Assembly: GCA_030526445.1 (NCBI GenBank)
Contig: JAUNCV010000044.1
Span: 1 to 12,933, forward strand
Length of the DNA stretch: 12,933 nt
Direction: 5' to 3'
DNA from: Bacteroidales bacterium
GTDB taxonomy: Bacteria > Bacteroidota > Bacteroidia > Bacteroidales > UBA3663
The position numbers were made by a program, and so were the translations under genes. The notes beneath the pieces are model-generated. The model searched no databases, was not told where the DNA came from, and saw nothing but the letters and a program-made list of their open reading frames with translations. Shown here piece after piece: positions 1-8,776 of the stretch. Positions within the stretch are counted from its first letter, which is position 1; the number at the start of each line of letters is the position of its first letter.

Positions 1-101
1 CATATTCCTACACTTTTCCCCTGTTTTTTAACAAAAAAAGGGGTTCAAAAGACTCTTTTTCCAGACTTCATATTTGTTTTGTGCATTTTTATCAACCAAA
101 A

Positions 102-133
102 TGTGTTTAATAAGAAAAAACTCGTTATCTTTG
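102..133 (+). promoter_or_regulatory. Promoter of the TPM-lemA unit
   Basis: A perfect Bacteroidota -7 box TATCTTTG lies at 126-133. The -33 part is weak: TGTG at 102-105 sits 20 bases upstream in place of TTTG. Transcription would start near 140, giving a leader of about 37 bases before the ATG at 177. The rest of 1-176 is AT-rich and shows no gene. Confidence 0.65.
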
Positions 134-176
134 CCTCGAAAAAAATAATCAAACAATAAAAAAGGCATAAAGAACT

Positions 177-1088
177 ATGTGGAAGAAAATCCTCATCTGT
201 CTAACCCTACTACTGTCTTGCATTGTTGTAAAAGCCAAAACCTACAATGCCAGCAACCTGCCTGTAGATATGACGCAAATCACCTTTTCTCGTGTGGTGA
301 ACCCCGACGGCATTCTCAGCAGTGAGACGGTGAGCGCCATTGACACTCTGCTTTTACATTTACAACGCAATCAAGGAGTTGAAGCTATGATCATTGCCAT
401 CACCAACATTGAGAACGATGATCCATTCGAATTTACCCGCGCTGTTTTTCAAAAATATGGTGTAGGCAATAAAGACAACACTGGTTTTATTATCACCCTT
501 GCCACCGATGATAGATCATATCAAATAATGACCGGCATAGGATTAGAAGGCACCTTACCTGATGCTGTATGCAAACGCATTGAGAACCGGGTCATGGTAC
601 CGTGCCTCAAACAGGGTGATTGGAATCAAGCAATGCTTCGTACCGTTACAACCATCAAAGAGTATGTAGAAGGAGATGAAACATTACGCCAAGCATATGC
701 GACAGACGATGGAGAAGATCCTTACGATTGGCTTTGGGCTTTGGGCATGTTCTTAGGTCCAATGGCTATTGTGGCATATATGGTGCACCGCAGCAACAAG
801 TTGCAGAAGACTTGCAAACAATGCGGAAAGCCTGAGATGAAATGTGTAAGTCGAACTCAGCAAAAAATAAGCAAGCATACGACTCGCATCAGCGAGGTAT
901 GGGTGTGCCAAGCCTGTGGACATTCAGAAACTCGCACTCGCGACCATACAGAGACTCCCAATCCTGGTGGTGGTGCCATCATCGGCGGAATGGGCGGTGG
1001 CGGTTTTGGCGGAGGCCAAAGCACTGGCTCTTTCGGAGGTTTCGGTGGAGGACGAACGATGGGCGGTGGCGCCGGCGGCCGCTTTTAA
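177..1088 (+). CDS. TPM-domain membrane protein (YgcG-like) with zinc-ribbon-like insert and Gly-rich tail
   Basis: This 303-residue protein begins with a hydrophobic signal sequence (about residues 4-18). Cleavage is likely after the Ala at 20; Cys15 in LLSC is a poor lipobox alternative. A TPM domain follows at about 38-165. It has the usual features of the family: a sequence ending in DDRSYQIMTGIGLEG and a central run of alternating hydrophobic residues. One membrane helix spans about 185-204. Beyond it lie CxxC pairs at C213/C216 and C244/C247, with C223 between, which suggest a zinc ribbon. The C-terminal 40 residues are almost all Gly with Phe and Ser. TPM proteins are often described as acid phosphatases or as assembly factors at membranes, and their exact role here is unknown. 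lemA follows 47 bases downstream with no terminator between, and TPM/LemA pairs are common, so the two proteins probably act together at the inner membrane. Confidence 0.88.
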   Translation: MWKKILICLTLLLSCIVVKAKTYNASNLPVDMTQITFSRVVNPDGILSSETVSAIDTLLLHLQRNQGVEAMIIAITNIENDDPFEFTRAVFQKYGVGNKDNTGFIITLATDDRSYQIMTGIGLEGTLPDAVCKRIENRVMVPCLKQGDWNQAMLRTVTTIKEYVEGDETLRQAYATDDGEDPYDWLWALGMFLGPMAIVAYMVHRSNKLQKTCKQCGKPEMKCVSRTQQKISKHTTRISEVWVCQACGHSETRTRDHTETPNPGGGAIIGGMGGGGFGGGQSTGSFGGFGGGRTMGGGAGGRF

Positions 1089-1135
1089 TCATACACTTAA
1101 TAACACAATATTTATTAACATATAAATTTATAGGT

Positions 1136-1717
1136 ATGAAAAAAAGTACAATAGGTCTAATTGCAGCGATAGTTGCTTTGGCATTGTGGTGTGTGAGCAA
1201 GTATAACGGTATGGTCAATTCTGACGAAACTGTAACCCAAGCCTGGGCCAATGTAGAGGCACAGTATCAGCGTCGTGCGGATCTCATCCCTAACTTAGTA
1301 GCCACAGTGAAAGGCTATGCCGCGCATGAAAAAGGCACTCTCGAAGCAGTTATTGAGGCACGTGCCAAGGCTACACAGATGACGCTGAATGTTGAGGACT
1401 TGACAGAGGAGAATATGAAAAAATTCCAAGAGGCTCAATCTCAGCTCTCTGGTGCACTGAGCCGTCTCATGGCTGTATCAGAAAGTTATCCAGAACTCAA
1501 AGCAAATGAACAGTTCTTGGAGTTGCAAGCCCAACTTGAAGGAACTGAGAACCGAATCAATACAGCCCGCATGGAATATAACGGGGAGGTTAAAAAATAC
1601 AATGTGAGCGTGCGCAGTTTCCCTGGCAACCTCATTGCCGGTATATTTGGTTTTGAACGTCGTGCCGAATTTAAAGCGGAACCAGGTGCAGAAAAAGCTC
1701 CTACTGTCACATTTTAA
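1136..1717 (+). CDS. lemA: LemA family membrane protein
   Basis: A 193-residue LemA protein. Residues 5-20 form the single N-terminal membrane helix. The hallmark follows at about 33-60: a TQAWANVEAQYQRRADLIPN stretch and then LVATVKGYAAHE. The remainder is mostly helical with heptad-like character, as in the known four-helix LemA fold, and ends in a short polar tail. An upstream in-frame extension is open back to 842, but it runs inside the TPM gene in another frame and encodes Arg/Trp-rich sequence, so the ATG at 1136 is the start. LemA proteins are widespread and their biochemical role is unsettled. The gene most likely shares the mRNA of the TPM gene upstream. Confidence 0.95.
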   Translation: MKKSTIGLIAAIVALALWCVSKYNGMVNSDETVTQAWANVEAQYQRRADLIPNLVATVKGYAAHEKGTLEAVIEARAKATQMTLNVEDLTEENMKKFQEAQSQLSGALSRLMAVSESYPELKANEQFLELQAQLEGTENRINTARMEYNGEVKKYNVSVRSFPGNLIAGIFGFERRAEFKAEPGAEKAPTVTF

Positions 1718-1730
1718 CAAAAACGAAAAA

Positions 1731-1759
1731 AGCCCAGGTTTTCCTGGGCTTCTTTATTT
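1731..1759. terminator. Two-way terminator between lemA and the HD-domain gene
   Basis: A perfect 8-bp stem, AGCCCAGG at 1731-1738 and CCTGGGCT at 1743-1750, closes on a TTTT loop. A T-rich run follows on the + strand (TCTTTATTT). On the - strand the stem is followed by TTTTTTCGTTTTTG. It can therefore end both lemA and the convergent gene at 1794-2390. Confidence 0.88.
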
Positions 1760-1793
1760 AAGAGAAAGGCAAAATTTTGGCAAAACCAATCGC

Positions 1794-2390
1794 TTAAATT
1801 TCAAGAATTCCAGCAGCAAGCTGATCTGCTACCGAGATAAGCGAAAGTAACGGACATTTTTCTTTAGCTGCATTGATGGAAGACTTTTGTTCATTGCTCT
1901 GGAAATTTAGATCCCAGGGGCCCATATGCCAGCGAATGGCCAACATCTCATCTTCTGTGATTTCAAGATGACAGAGAAGCAGCATCATGACACTTTTTTC
2001 ACCATGCCCCATTGGAAACCAAGAGTAATCTACCCCATAACCCTGATAATCTTCCCAACGTCCCTCAGGTGTTTTGCGACGCTTAACCTCTGGTTTATAA
2101 ACATTACTTTTACATATATCATGAAGCAATGCTGCGATAGCAATGCTGTCATCTTTGAGACGATCGCTTATCTCAGGCTTCAAAGCGAGGATAGAAGGCT
2201 TAATTTGCATGGCCATATTATAAACATTTACTGAATGCTCAAGCAAGCCTCCAGGTTCATTAAGGTGGAACATAGAAGAAGCTGGAGCCTCATAAAATCC
2301 AAGTTTTTCAATATAATCAAGCACTAGCTCTATATTGCGTCGCCCAGTGGCGCGTAATGTTTCTTCAAAGAATTGCCGTCTTTCGTTCAT
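1794..2390 (-). CDS. HD-domain protein, probable metal-dependent phosphohydrolase
   Basis: A 198-residue cytoplasmic protein without signal or membrane segment. The HD-superfamily ligands can be read in order: H52 in LLEHS, H90-D91 in ALLHDICKS, H129 in GHGEKS, H155 in IRWHMG, and D189 in SVADQLA near the end. In this superfamily they bind one or two metal ions and support hydrolysis of phosphate esters, often of nucleotides. The spacing, including the GHGEKS and WHMG motifs, matches stand-alone HD hydrolases common in Bacteroidota and Firmicutes. The substrate cannot be told from sequence. It is a single-gene unit with its own promoter, convergent with lemA and divergent from pflB, so the neighbours give no clue to the pathway. 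Confidence 0.85.
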   Translation of the reverse strand: MNERRQFFEETLRATGRRNIELVLDYIEKLGFYEAPASSMFHLNEPGGLLEHSVNVYNMAMQIKPSILALKPEISDRLKDDSIAIAALLHDICKSNVYKPEVKRRKTPEGRWEDYQGYGVDYSWFPMGHGEKSVMMLLLCHLEITEDEMLAIRWHMGPWDLNFQSNEQKSSINAAKEKCPLLSLISVADQLAAGILEI

Positions 2391-2474
2391 AGAAATTATT
2401 TTTAATGTTATACTTTAAGAAATGATGACTACAGAACGTGCTATCGTTTGCGCGGTTTTGTATCTCATGCGTTG

Positions 2475-2505
2475 CAAAGATAGGGCATTTCAGACAAATT
2501 GACAA
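2475..2505 (-). promoter_or_regulatory. Promoter of the HD-domain gene
   Basis: On the - strand a perfect TATCTTTG box (CAAAGATA on + at 2475-2482) is preceded by TTG (CAA on + at 2503-2505), with 20 bases between. The predicted leader is about 78 bases, longer than for the other genes here. It lies back to back with the pflB promoter. Confidence 0.78.
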
Positions 2506-2534
2506 CAATAAGCATGAAAAAAAATTAAAAAAAC

Positions 2535-2565
2535 TTGTTTTGATAGCAAAATGACACTATCTTCG
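2535..2565 (+). promoter_or_regulatory. Promoter of pflB, with an internal inverted repeat
   Basis: TTG at 2535-2537 and TATCTTCG at 2558-2565 (one mismatch to TAnnTTTG) are 20 bases apart. Transcription would start near 2572. That excludes the upstream in-frame ATG at 2551 and supports the ATG at 2617. Between the two boxes lies an inverted repeat, TTTTG-ATAG-CAAAA at 2538-2551, placed where a repressor could block the promoter. Confidence 0.68.
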
Positions 2566-2616
2566 CGTCGCGTTTTAAGAAAAAACTTTTATCTTTATAT
2601 CAATAATTCAAAATTT

Positions 2617-4857
<2,241 letters not shown>

Positions 4858-4880
4858 TCCTTTACAACAGTATAAACAAA

Positions 4881-4914
4881 AGCCCGGGGTTCCAAGCCCT
4901 GGGCTTATTAATTT
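4881..4914 (+). terminator. Hairpin between pflB and pflA, probable leaky terminator or attenuator
   Basis: AGCCCGGGG at 4881-4889 pairs with CCCTGGGCT at 4897-4905 (9 bp, one G-U pair) around a 7-base loop. The sequence after it, TATTAATTTG, is only partly T-rich. No good promoter is visible between this hairpin and the pflA ATG at 4926, so pflA is probably reached by read-through. Confidence 0.72.
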
Positions 4915-4925
4915 GCTCTAAAATT

Positions 4926-5648
4926 ATGAAAGCAAAAATACATAGCCTCGAATCGTTTGGAACTGTTGATGGTCCAGGCATTCGATTTGTTGCCTTTATG
5001 CAAGGCTGCCCTTTGCGTTGTCAATTCTGTCACAACCCAGACACATGGGATCCACAGGGGAATAGCCAATATGAGATGACACCTGAAGAACTTCTATCAG
5101 AAGTGCTAAAATATAAGAATTTTATAAAAAGCGGAGGAGTCACTGTTTCGGGTGGCGAACCACTCATGCACGCTTCTTTCGTAAAAGAGTTTTTTACACT
5201 TTGTAAGAAAGAAGGAATACATACTTGTCTCGATACCAGTGGCGCATATTGCAACGATGCCGCCATGGAGCTACTAAAAGTCACCGATATGGTTTTGCTC
5301 GACATCAAGACCATGGACCCTGAGTTGTACCCAATCCTCACAGGGCAAAAGCAAGATAATAACCTTCGTTTTCTCGAAGAGTTAGAGGCACAAAACATTC
5401 CAACTTGGATACGTCATGTAGTTGTTCCAGGACTGACAGATAATGATCTATGGCTTACACGCCTTGGTGAACATGTATCTAAATTTCAATGTGTTGAGAA
5501 AATTGAAATATTACCTTATCACACCTTAGGCACTTTTAAATATGAAAATCTAAAGATCAAATATCCACTCGAAGGAGTGTCACCTTTACCCCAGGAACGT
5601 GCTAAAGAGATTCGACAGATGCTTTCAAAATACAAACCTTGTATTTAA
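4926..5648 (+). CDS. pflA: Pyruvate formate-lyase activating enzyme (radical SAM)
   Basis: A 240-residue radical-SAM enzyme, close to the 246 residues of E. coli PflA. It uses a 4Fe-4S cluster and S-adenosylmethionine to generate the glycyl radical on PflB. The cluster ligands are C28, C32 and C35 in GCPLRCQFCHNPDTW. The SAM-binding GGEP motif is at 76-79. The N-terminal SLESFGTVDGPGIRF stretch is the family signature. No extra ferredoxin-like cluster domain is present, which separates it from activases of other glycyl-radical enzymes. The start ATG at 4926 agrees with the family N-terminus. It lies 68 bases after pflB, behind a hairpin. Confidence 0.97.
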   Translation: MKAKIHSLESFGTVDGPGIRFVAFMQGCPLRCQFCHNPDTWDPQGNSQYEMTPEELLSEVLKYKNFIKSGGVTVSGGEPLMHASFVKEFFTLCKKEGIHTCLDTSGAYCNDAAMELLKVTDMVLLDIKTMDPELYPILTGQKQDNNLRFLEELEAQNIPTWIRHVVVPGLTDNDLWLTRLGEHVSKFQCVEKIEILPYHTLGTFKYENLKIKYPLEGVSPLPQERAKEIRQMLSKYKPCI

Positions 5649-5683
5649 CTATAACAAAAACTTTTAATTGTATATAAAAATAA

Positions 5684-5725
5684 AAACAGCCGGCCTTTCA
5701 CAAGGGCGGCTGTTTAGTAGTTTTT
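5684..5725. terminator. Two-way terminator between pflA and the small membrane-protein gene
   Basis: A long hairpin: AAACAGCCG at 5684-5692 pairs with CGGCTGTTT at 5707-5715. A G-G mismatch follows, then CCTT (5694-5697) with AAGG (5702-5705), around the loop TCAC. A TTTTT tract follows at 5720-5725 on +. On the - strand the stem is followed by a T-rich run (complement of 5671-5686). It can stop pflA and the convergent gene at 5765-5950. Confidence 0.85.
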
Positions 5726-5764
5726 ACCTTACCTAACAAATTGCTGTTAATAAAAATGCCGTGA

Positions 5765-5950
5765 TTAAAACAGGCGAACCATGAAGTTAAGTTCGTTAAC
5801 ACTTTCATCGAAACTGCCTTTGCGGACACGAACTGAATCGCCTTCCTGCCAAACAGACTTCTCTGACTCCATGTATGCCTTGATTTTATCAACAGCATTG
5901 AGTACTAAAGAGAAAAGTATCACTACTGTCAGAAAAACACAAATAAACAT
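5765..5950 (-). CDS. Small single-pass membrane protein, function unknown
   Basis: A 61-residue protein. Residues 2-20 form one strongly hydrophobic helix (FICVFLTVVILFSLVLNAV). A charged segment, about 21-50, follows. The helix could be an uncleaved anchor or signal; no clear cleavage site or lipobox is visible. I recognise no family. What makes the gene credible despite its size is context: on its strand a perfect promoter lies 33 bases upstream (5983-6013) and a terminator-like hairpin lies downstream (5684-5725). A second - strand open frame at 5698-5898 overlaps it in another phase but lacks this promoter-to-start arrangement. Confidence 0.62.
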   Translation of the reverse strand: MFICVFLTVVILFSLVLNAVDKIKAYMESEKSVWQEGDSVRVRKGSFDESVNELNFMVRLF

Positions 5951-5982
5951 ACCTTAAAACAATTATTGATGAATTACCGCTG

Positions 5983-6013
5983 CAAAGATAAGGACAAATT
6001 CCTAATTTTGCAA
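5983..6013 (-). promoter_or_regulatory. Promoter of the 61-residue membrane-protein gene
   Basis: On the - strand TTG (CAA on + at 6011-6013) and a perfect TATCTTTG (CAAAGATA on + at 5983-5990) are separated by 20 bases. The predicted leader is short, about 27 bases. The upstream edge of the -33 box touches the inverted repeat at 6013-6050. Confidence 0.78.
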
Positions 6014-6050
6014 TCGATAATAATATATTGTTTCAATAGTTGTTATCGAT
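6013..6050. repeat. Inverted repeat ATCGATAA ... TTATCGAT upstream of a promoter
   Basis: ATCGATAA at 6013-6020 is the exact reverse complement of TTATCGAT at 6043-6050. Read as + strand RNA, pairing continues inward through two G-U pairs and one bulged A to ATTG/CAAT around a TTT loop, about 17 pairs in all. On the - strand the G-U pairs become mismatches. No U-tract follows, so it is not a standard terminator. It may be a protein-binding site next to the - strand promoter. Confidence 0.5.
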
Positions 6051-6086
6051 GTTTTAGATAGTACTTTTACTTGCCTGTTATATAAA

Positions 6087-6105
6087 CATTTTATTATTTA
6101 AAATG
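6087..6105 (-). terminator. Weak hairpin downstream of the 149-residue exported-protein gene
   Basis: CATTTTA at 6087-6093 pairs with TAAAATG at 6099-6105 around TTATT. Outer GTTAT (6077-6081) and ATAAC (6106-6110) could extend it past a one-sided bulge. It is AT-only at the core and could be a weak terminator for the gene at 6127-6576, but such hairpins occur by chance in AT-rich DNA. Confidence 0.3.
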
Positions 6106-6126
6106 ATAACATAACAATCTAATTAA

Positions 6127-6576
6127 TCACTTCTTAGACTTCTTCTGCTCGAAGTAAGAGGTGTAATAAGTGAGGCGGATACCCTCTTGAGTCTTAGAGA
6201 GAAGCATGATTGTACCATCCTTATCTACTACATACTTAGTTCCTGCTTCAGTAGCAGAATCCTGATGATAGATAACATTAAGAAGTTCAACGCTGGTCTC
6301 ATAAGCCTCAGGATGAGCCATTGGAACATCTACCAACAAAGCACCAACATGGTTCTCCTCTGAAACATTATCAAGGTCGAATGAAATATAAATCTCCTTG
6401 CCACGGCAATTACCCTTGAAACGATTAGGATTAGCAGGATCAGTTACATAGCCCTTCTTGCCTACCTCACGTGTTACTTTAAGAGTCTTGTCATTAAGAT
6501 TGATGCCATCGAACTCAAAAGCAAATACATTTGCGCTCACAAAGAGTGCGAACAGCATAACTAAAATCTTTCTCAT
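6127..6576 (-). CDS. Small exported protein of unknown function
   Basis: A 149-residue protein with a clear signal peptide: MRK, a hydrophobic core to about residue 16, and probable cleavage after NVFA at 19. The mature part (about 130 residues) is predicted to be largely beta, with alternating hydrophobic strands such as EIYISFDLD (61-69), GALLVDVPM (78-86), TKYVVDKDGTIMLLS (113-127) and IRLTYYTSYF (133-142). It ends in a lysine-rich tail. A single Cys (C57) makes a disulfide unlikely within one chain. No lipobox is present, so it is probably soluble in the periplasm or exported further. I recognise no family. It stands alone with its own promoter, divergent from the esterase gene. Confidence 0.82.
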   Translation of the reverse strand: MRKILVMLFALFVSANVFAFEFDGINLNDKTLKVTREVGKKGYVTDPANPNRFKGNCRGKEIYISFDLDNVSEENHVGALLVDVPMAHPEAYETSVELLNVIYHQDSATEAGTKYVVDKDGTIMLLSKTQEGIRLTYYTSYFEQKKSKK

Positions 6577-6629
6577 GATGTGAAAATTTTATAGAATTTT
6601 GGTTTAACGAAAATACTTTTTAGTTGGGG

Positions 6630-6660
6630 CAAATATAGCAACATAAATTCAACTGACAAA
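6630..6660 (-). promoter_or_regulatory. Promoter of the 149-residue exported-protein gene
   Basis: On the - strand TTTG (CAAA on + at 6657-6660) and TATATTTG (CAAATATA on + at 6630-6637) are 19 bases apart, a full match to the Bacteroidota consensus. The leader would be about 47 bases. About 90 bases separate it from the divergent promoter at 6752. Confidence 0.78.
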
Positions 6661-6751
6661 CAAAAATAGCAAAAAAATTCATTTTTTAGGCCAATAATAT
6701 GTTAAAAAACATAAAAAACGAGCTAGAAGCGCCCCTATTTTCACACAAATA

Positions 6752-6782
6752 TTGGACAAGAAGACAAATAGTACTATCTTTG
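6752..6782 (+). promoter_or_regulatory. Promoter of the double-hydrolase gene
   Basis: TTG at 6752-6754 and a perfect TATCTTTG at 6775-6782 are 20 bases apart. Transcription would start near 6789, 20 bases before the ATG at 6809. The TTG at 6752, which could be read as an in-frame upstream start, is the -33 box itself and so is not translated. Confidence 0.82.
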
Positions 6783-6808
6783 CACAGGTCTTTAATAAAG
6801 CTAAAAAC

Positions 6809-8614
6809 ATGAAAAAATTAGTCATTTCAACATTAATGGCAGGCTGCATGACAGGTATGGCATGGGCTCAGCCACAAGGAATGCCTCAACAAATGGGCGC
6901 ATTCGGTTTTGGTGGACAACAACTGCAAAACAGCAAGGCAGATAGTTTGTGCAGTAAAATCTATCGTGATATTAATTATGTAGGAGACGGAGAAGAGTAT
7001 CACAACCTGGACATCCGCATTCCGAATAAGCCAACCGATACAGGCCGCTATCCTGTAGTTGTCCACATTTATGGCAGTGCCTGGTTCAGCAACAATAGCA
7101 AACATGCAGCCGACATAAATACCATCTGCGCAGCCTTACTCGAAGCTGGATATGCAGTAGTAACACCCAATCACCGCTCAAGTTTTGATGCCAAGTGGCC
7201 AGCCCAAATTAACGACATCAAAGCGGTCGTACGTTTTATCCGAGCCAAGGCTGACAAATTTGGGTTCGATCCTGATTTCATTGGCGTATCAGGTTTTTCT
7301 TCCGGAGCACACCTAGCCTCAGTAATGGGAACCTCCAATGGTGTGACTACAGCCAAATGTGGAGATGCAGAGTATGATATTGAAGGAAAGTTAGGCATCT
7401 ATACTGATAAAGAAAGCTACGTAAACTGCGTATGCGAATGGAGTGGTCCTGTGGATTTGCTTCACATGGACTGCGATGGCATTGAAAAAGACCCCAAGAG
7501 CCCTGAGGTAGCCATCATGGGAATGGATAAAGAAGGAAACACCGACAACTATGAAATGCTTTCTGCTCTTTATTTTGTTGACCCACAAGATGTACCCATA
7601 GGAATCTTCCATGGCATCAAAGACAATGTAGTGCCAACATGTCAGGGAGAACGTTTCTATGAGCGCTTACAGCAAAACAAGGTGAAGAGTTTTCTGATTC
7701 AGCCCGAAGAAGGTGGTCATGGCTTCAACATGTACTCTGAAGAAAATTTGCGCAAAATGGTTCAATGGTTTGATGAGGCAAGACTTGACCCCAAATCATC
7801 TGTGCTCGAAGAGGGTGGAACCGGCACATATCCAGCCATTATGAAAGAAGAGGCATCTCTTCCTGCACACACCCTCTTCGTGCCACAAGACTTATCACAG
7901 TTCGGTAAGAAGAATCTGCTACCCGTACTGGTTTGGGGCAATGGTGCTTGCTGCAACTCACCCTTCGAGCACATGAAATTTCTCAATGAAATTGCCTCAC
8001 ATGGCTACATTGTGATAGCTACAGGCTACTACCCTATTGCAGGCCAGAATTGGTGGACGCGCGAACGTTCAACCGCAGAGCAGCAGACTCAAGCTATTGA
8101 CTGGATTATTGAACAAAATAGCGACAAGAATTCGCCTTATTATAAAAAAGTTGATGTAAAGAAGATTGCTATAGCCGGAATGAGTTGTGGCGGTGTTCAA
8201 ACCCTTACCAACTGTGGAGATGAGCGCATTGCTACCGTGATGGTGATGAATAGCGGTCTCTTTAATCAAGGCGGAGGAATGCCAGGAATGGAGATGCCTG
8301 GAAAAGAGAAGCTAAAAGATATGCACACCCCTGTGATTTATATCCTAGGCGGAGAAACAGATATTGCTTACGAAAATGGCATGGACGATTTCCGTCGTCT
8401 CTCTCATGTTCCCGCAGCAATGTGCAACTATCCTGTAGGTCATGGTGGCACCTATGGCGAACCTCATGGTGGAGAGTTCTCTCCAGTGGCTATAAATTGG
8501 CTTAACTGGCAACTTAAGAATAACAAAGAGGCGGCCAAGATGTTCCAAGGTACAGACTGCGGAATGATGCATCGTGAAGGCTGGACTATTGAGAAAAACG
8601 CTCTAATGAAATAA
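6809..8614 (+). CDS. Exported protein with two alpha/beta-hydrolase domains, probable esterase
   Basis: A 601-residue protein with a signal peptide (about 1-20, AWA then Q) and a short Gln/Gly/Met-rich linker. Domain 1 (about 60-325) resembles carboxylesterases of the Aes/BD-FAE type: HIYGSAWF (86-93) in the oxyanion-hole position, nucleophile S164 in GFSSG, acid D272 in GIKDNVV, and H304 in EGGHGF. Domain 2 (about 340-601) resembles a different secreted alpha/beta-hydrolase family. It has VWGNGACCNSPF (375-386), EIASHGYIVIATG (394-406), nucleophile S459 in GMSCGG, D518 in GGETD and H545 in VGHGGTYGEPHGG. Both triads look complete, so two active sites are possible. Export and esterase-like motifs suggest removal of acyl groups from plant or host polymers, but the substrate is not evident and no sugar-utilisation genes lie next to it. 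The ATG at 6809 is chosen because the upstream TTG start overlaps the promoter. Confidence 0.87.
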   Translation: MKKLVISTLMAGCMTGMAWAQPQGMPQQMGAFGFGGQQLQNSKADSLCSKIYRDINYVGDGEEYHNLDIRIPNKPTDTGRYPVVVHIYGSAWFSNNSKHAADINTICAALLEAGYAVVTPNHRSSFDAKWPAQINDIKAVVRFIRAKADKFGFDPDFIGVSGFSSGAHLASVMGTSNGVTTAKCGDAEYDIEGKLGIYTDKESYVNCVCEWSGPVDLLHMDCDGIEKDPKSPEVAIMGMDKEGNTDNYEMLSALYFVDPQDVPIGIFHGIKDNVVPTCQGERFYERLQQNKVKSFLIQPEEGGHGFNMYSEENLRKMVQWFDEARLDPKSSVLEEGGTGTYPAIMKEEASLPAHTLFVPQDLSQFGKKNLLPVLVWGNGACCNSPFEHMKFLNEIASHGYIVIATGYYPIAGQNWWTRERSTAEQQTQAIDWIIEQNSDKNSPYYKKVDVKKIAIAGMSCGGVQTLTNCGDERIATVMVMNSGLFNQGGGMPGMEMPGKEKLKDMHTPVIYILGGETDIAYENGMDDFRRLSHVPAAMCNYPVGHGGTYGEPHGGEFSPVAINWLNWQLKNNKEAAKMFQGTDCGMMHREGWTIEKNALMK

Positions 8615-8711
8615 CATTATTCTCTTATGTCATATTTCTTATTACACAGATGTTTTTGCCATTTTGGTCACATTGTGGAATAGAAAACCCAAAAGCTTTT
8701 TAGGATCCAAA

Positions 8712-8755
8712 AAACCTGCACCGAATGATTATTTCGGTGCAGGTTTACTTTTATA
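8712..8755. terminator. Two-way terminator between the convergent hydrolase and kinase genes
   Basis: A perfect 14-bp stem, AAACCTGCACCGAA at 8712-8725 and TTCGGTGCAGGTTT at 8733-8746, closes on a 7-base loop. The + strand continues ACTTTTATAT and the - strand continues into a TTTTTT-containing run. It serves both genes. The rest of 8615-8776 shows no gene. Confidence 0.93.
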
Positions 8756-8776
8756 TAATAGATAAATCAAATACTA

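Noticed and set aside
842..1135. In-frame extension of lemA upstream into the TPM gene
   Set aside because: It reads as an Arg/Trp/His-rich shadow of the Gly-rich TPM tail, and LemA proteins begin with the membrane helix encoded from 1136.
2551..2616. Upstream ATG giving a 22-residue N-terminal extension of PflB
   Set aside because: It overlaps the promoter -7 box, lies before the predicted transcription start, and the extension does not resemble PflB.
4908..4915. TTAATTTG just before pflA, one base off the -7 consensus
   Set aside because: No -33 box at the right distance, it lies in the tail of the hairpin, and a start from it would leave almost no leader.
5698..5898. A 66-codon - strand open frame overlapping the small membrane-protein gene
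   Set aside because: It is in another phase, starts inside the 61-codon gene and runs into the terminator hairpin.
6752..6808. TTG start giving a 19-residue extension of the double hydrolase
   Set aside because: The TTG is the -33 promoter box. The extension would also place a charged segment before the signal peptide.
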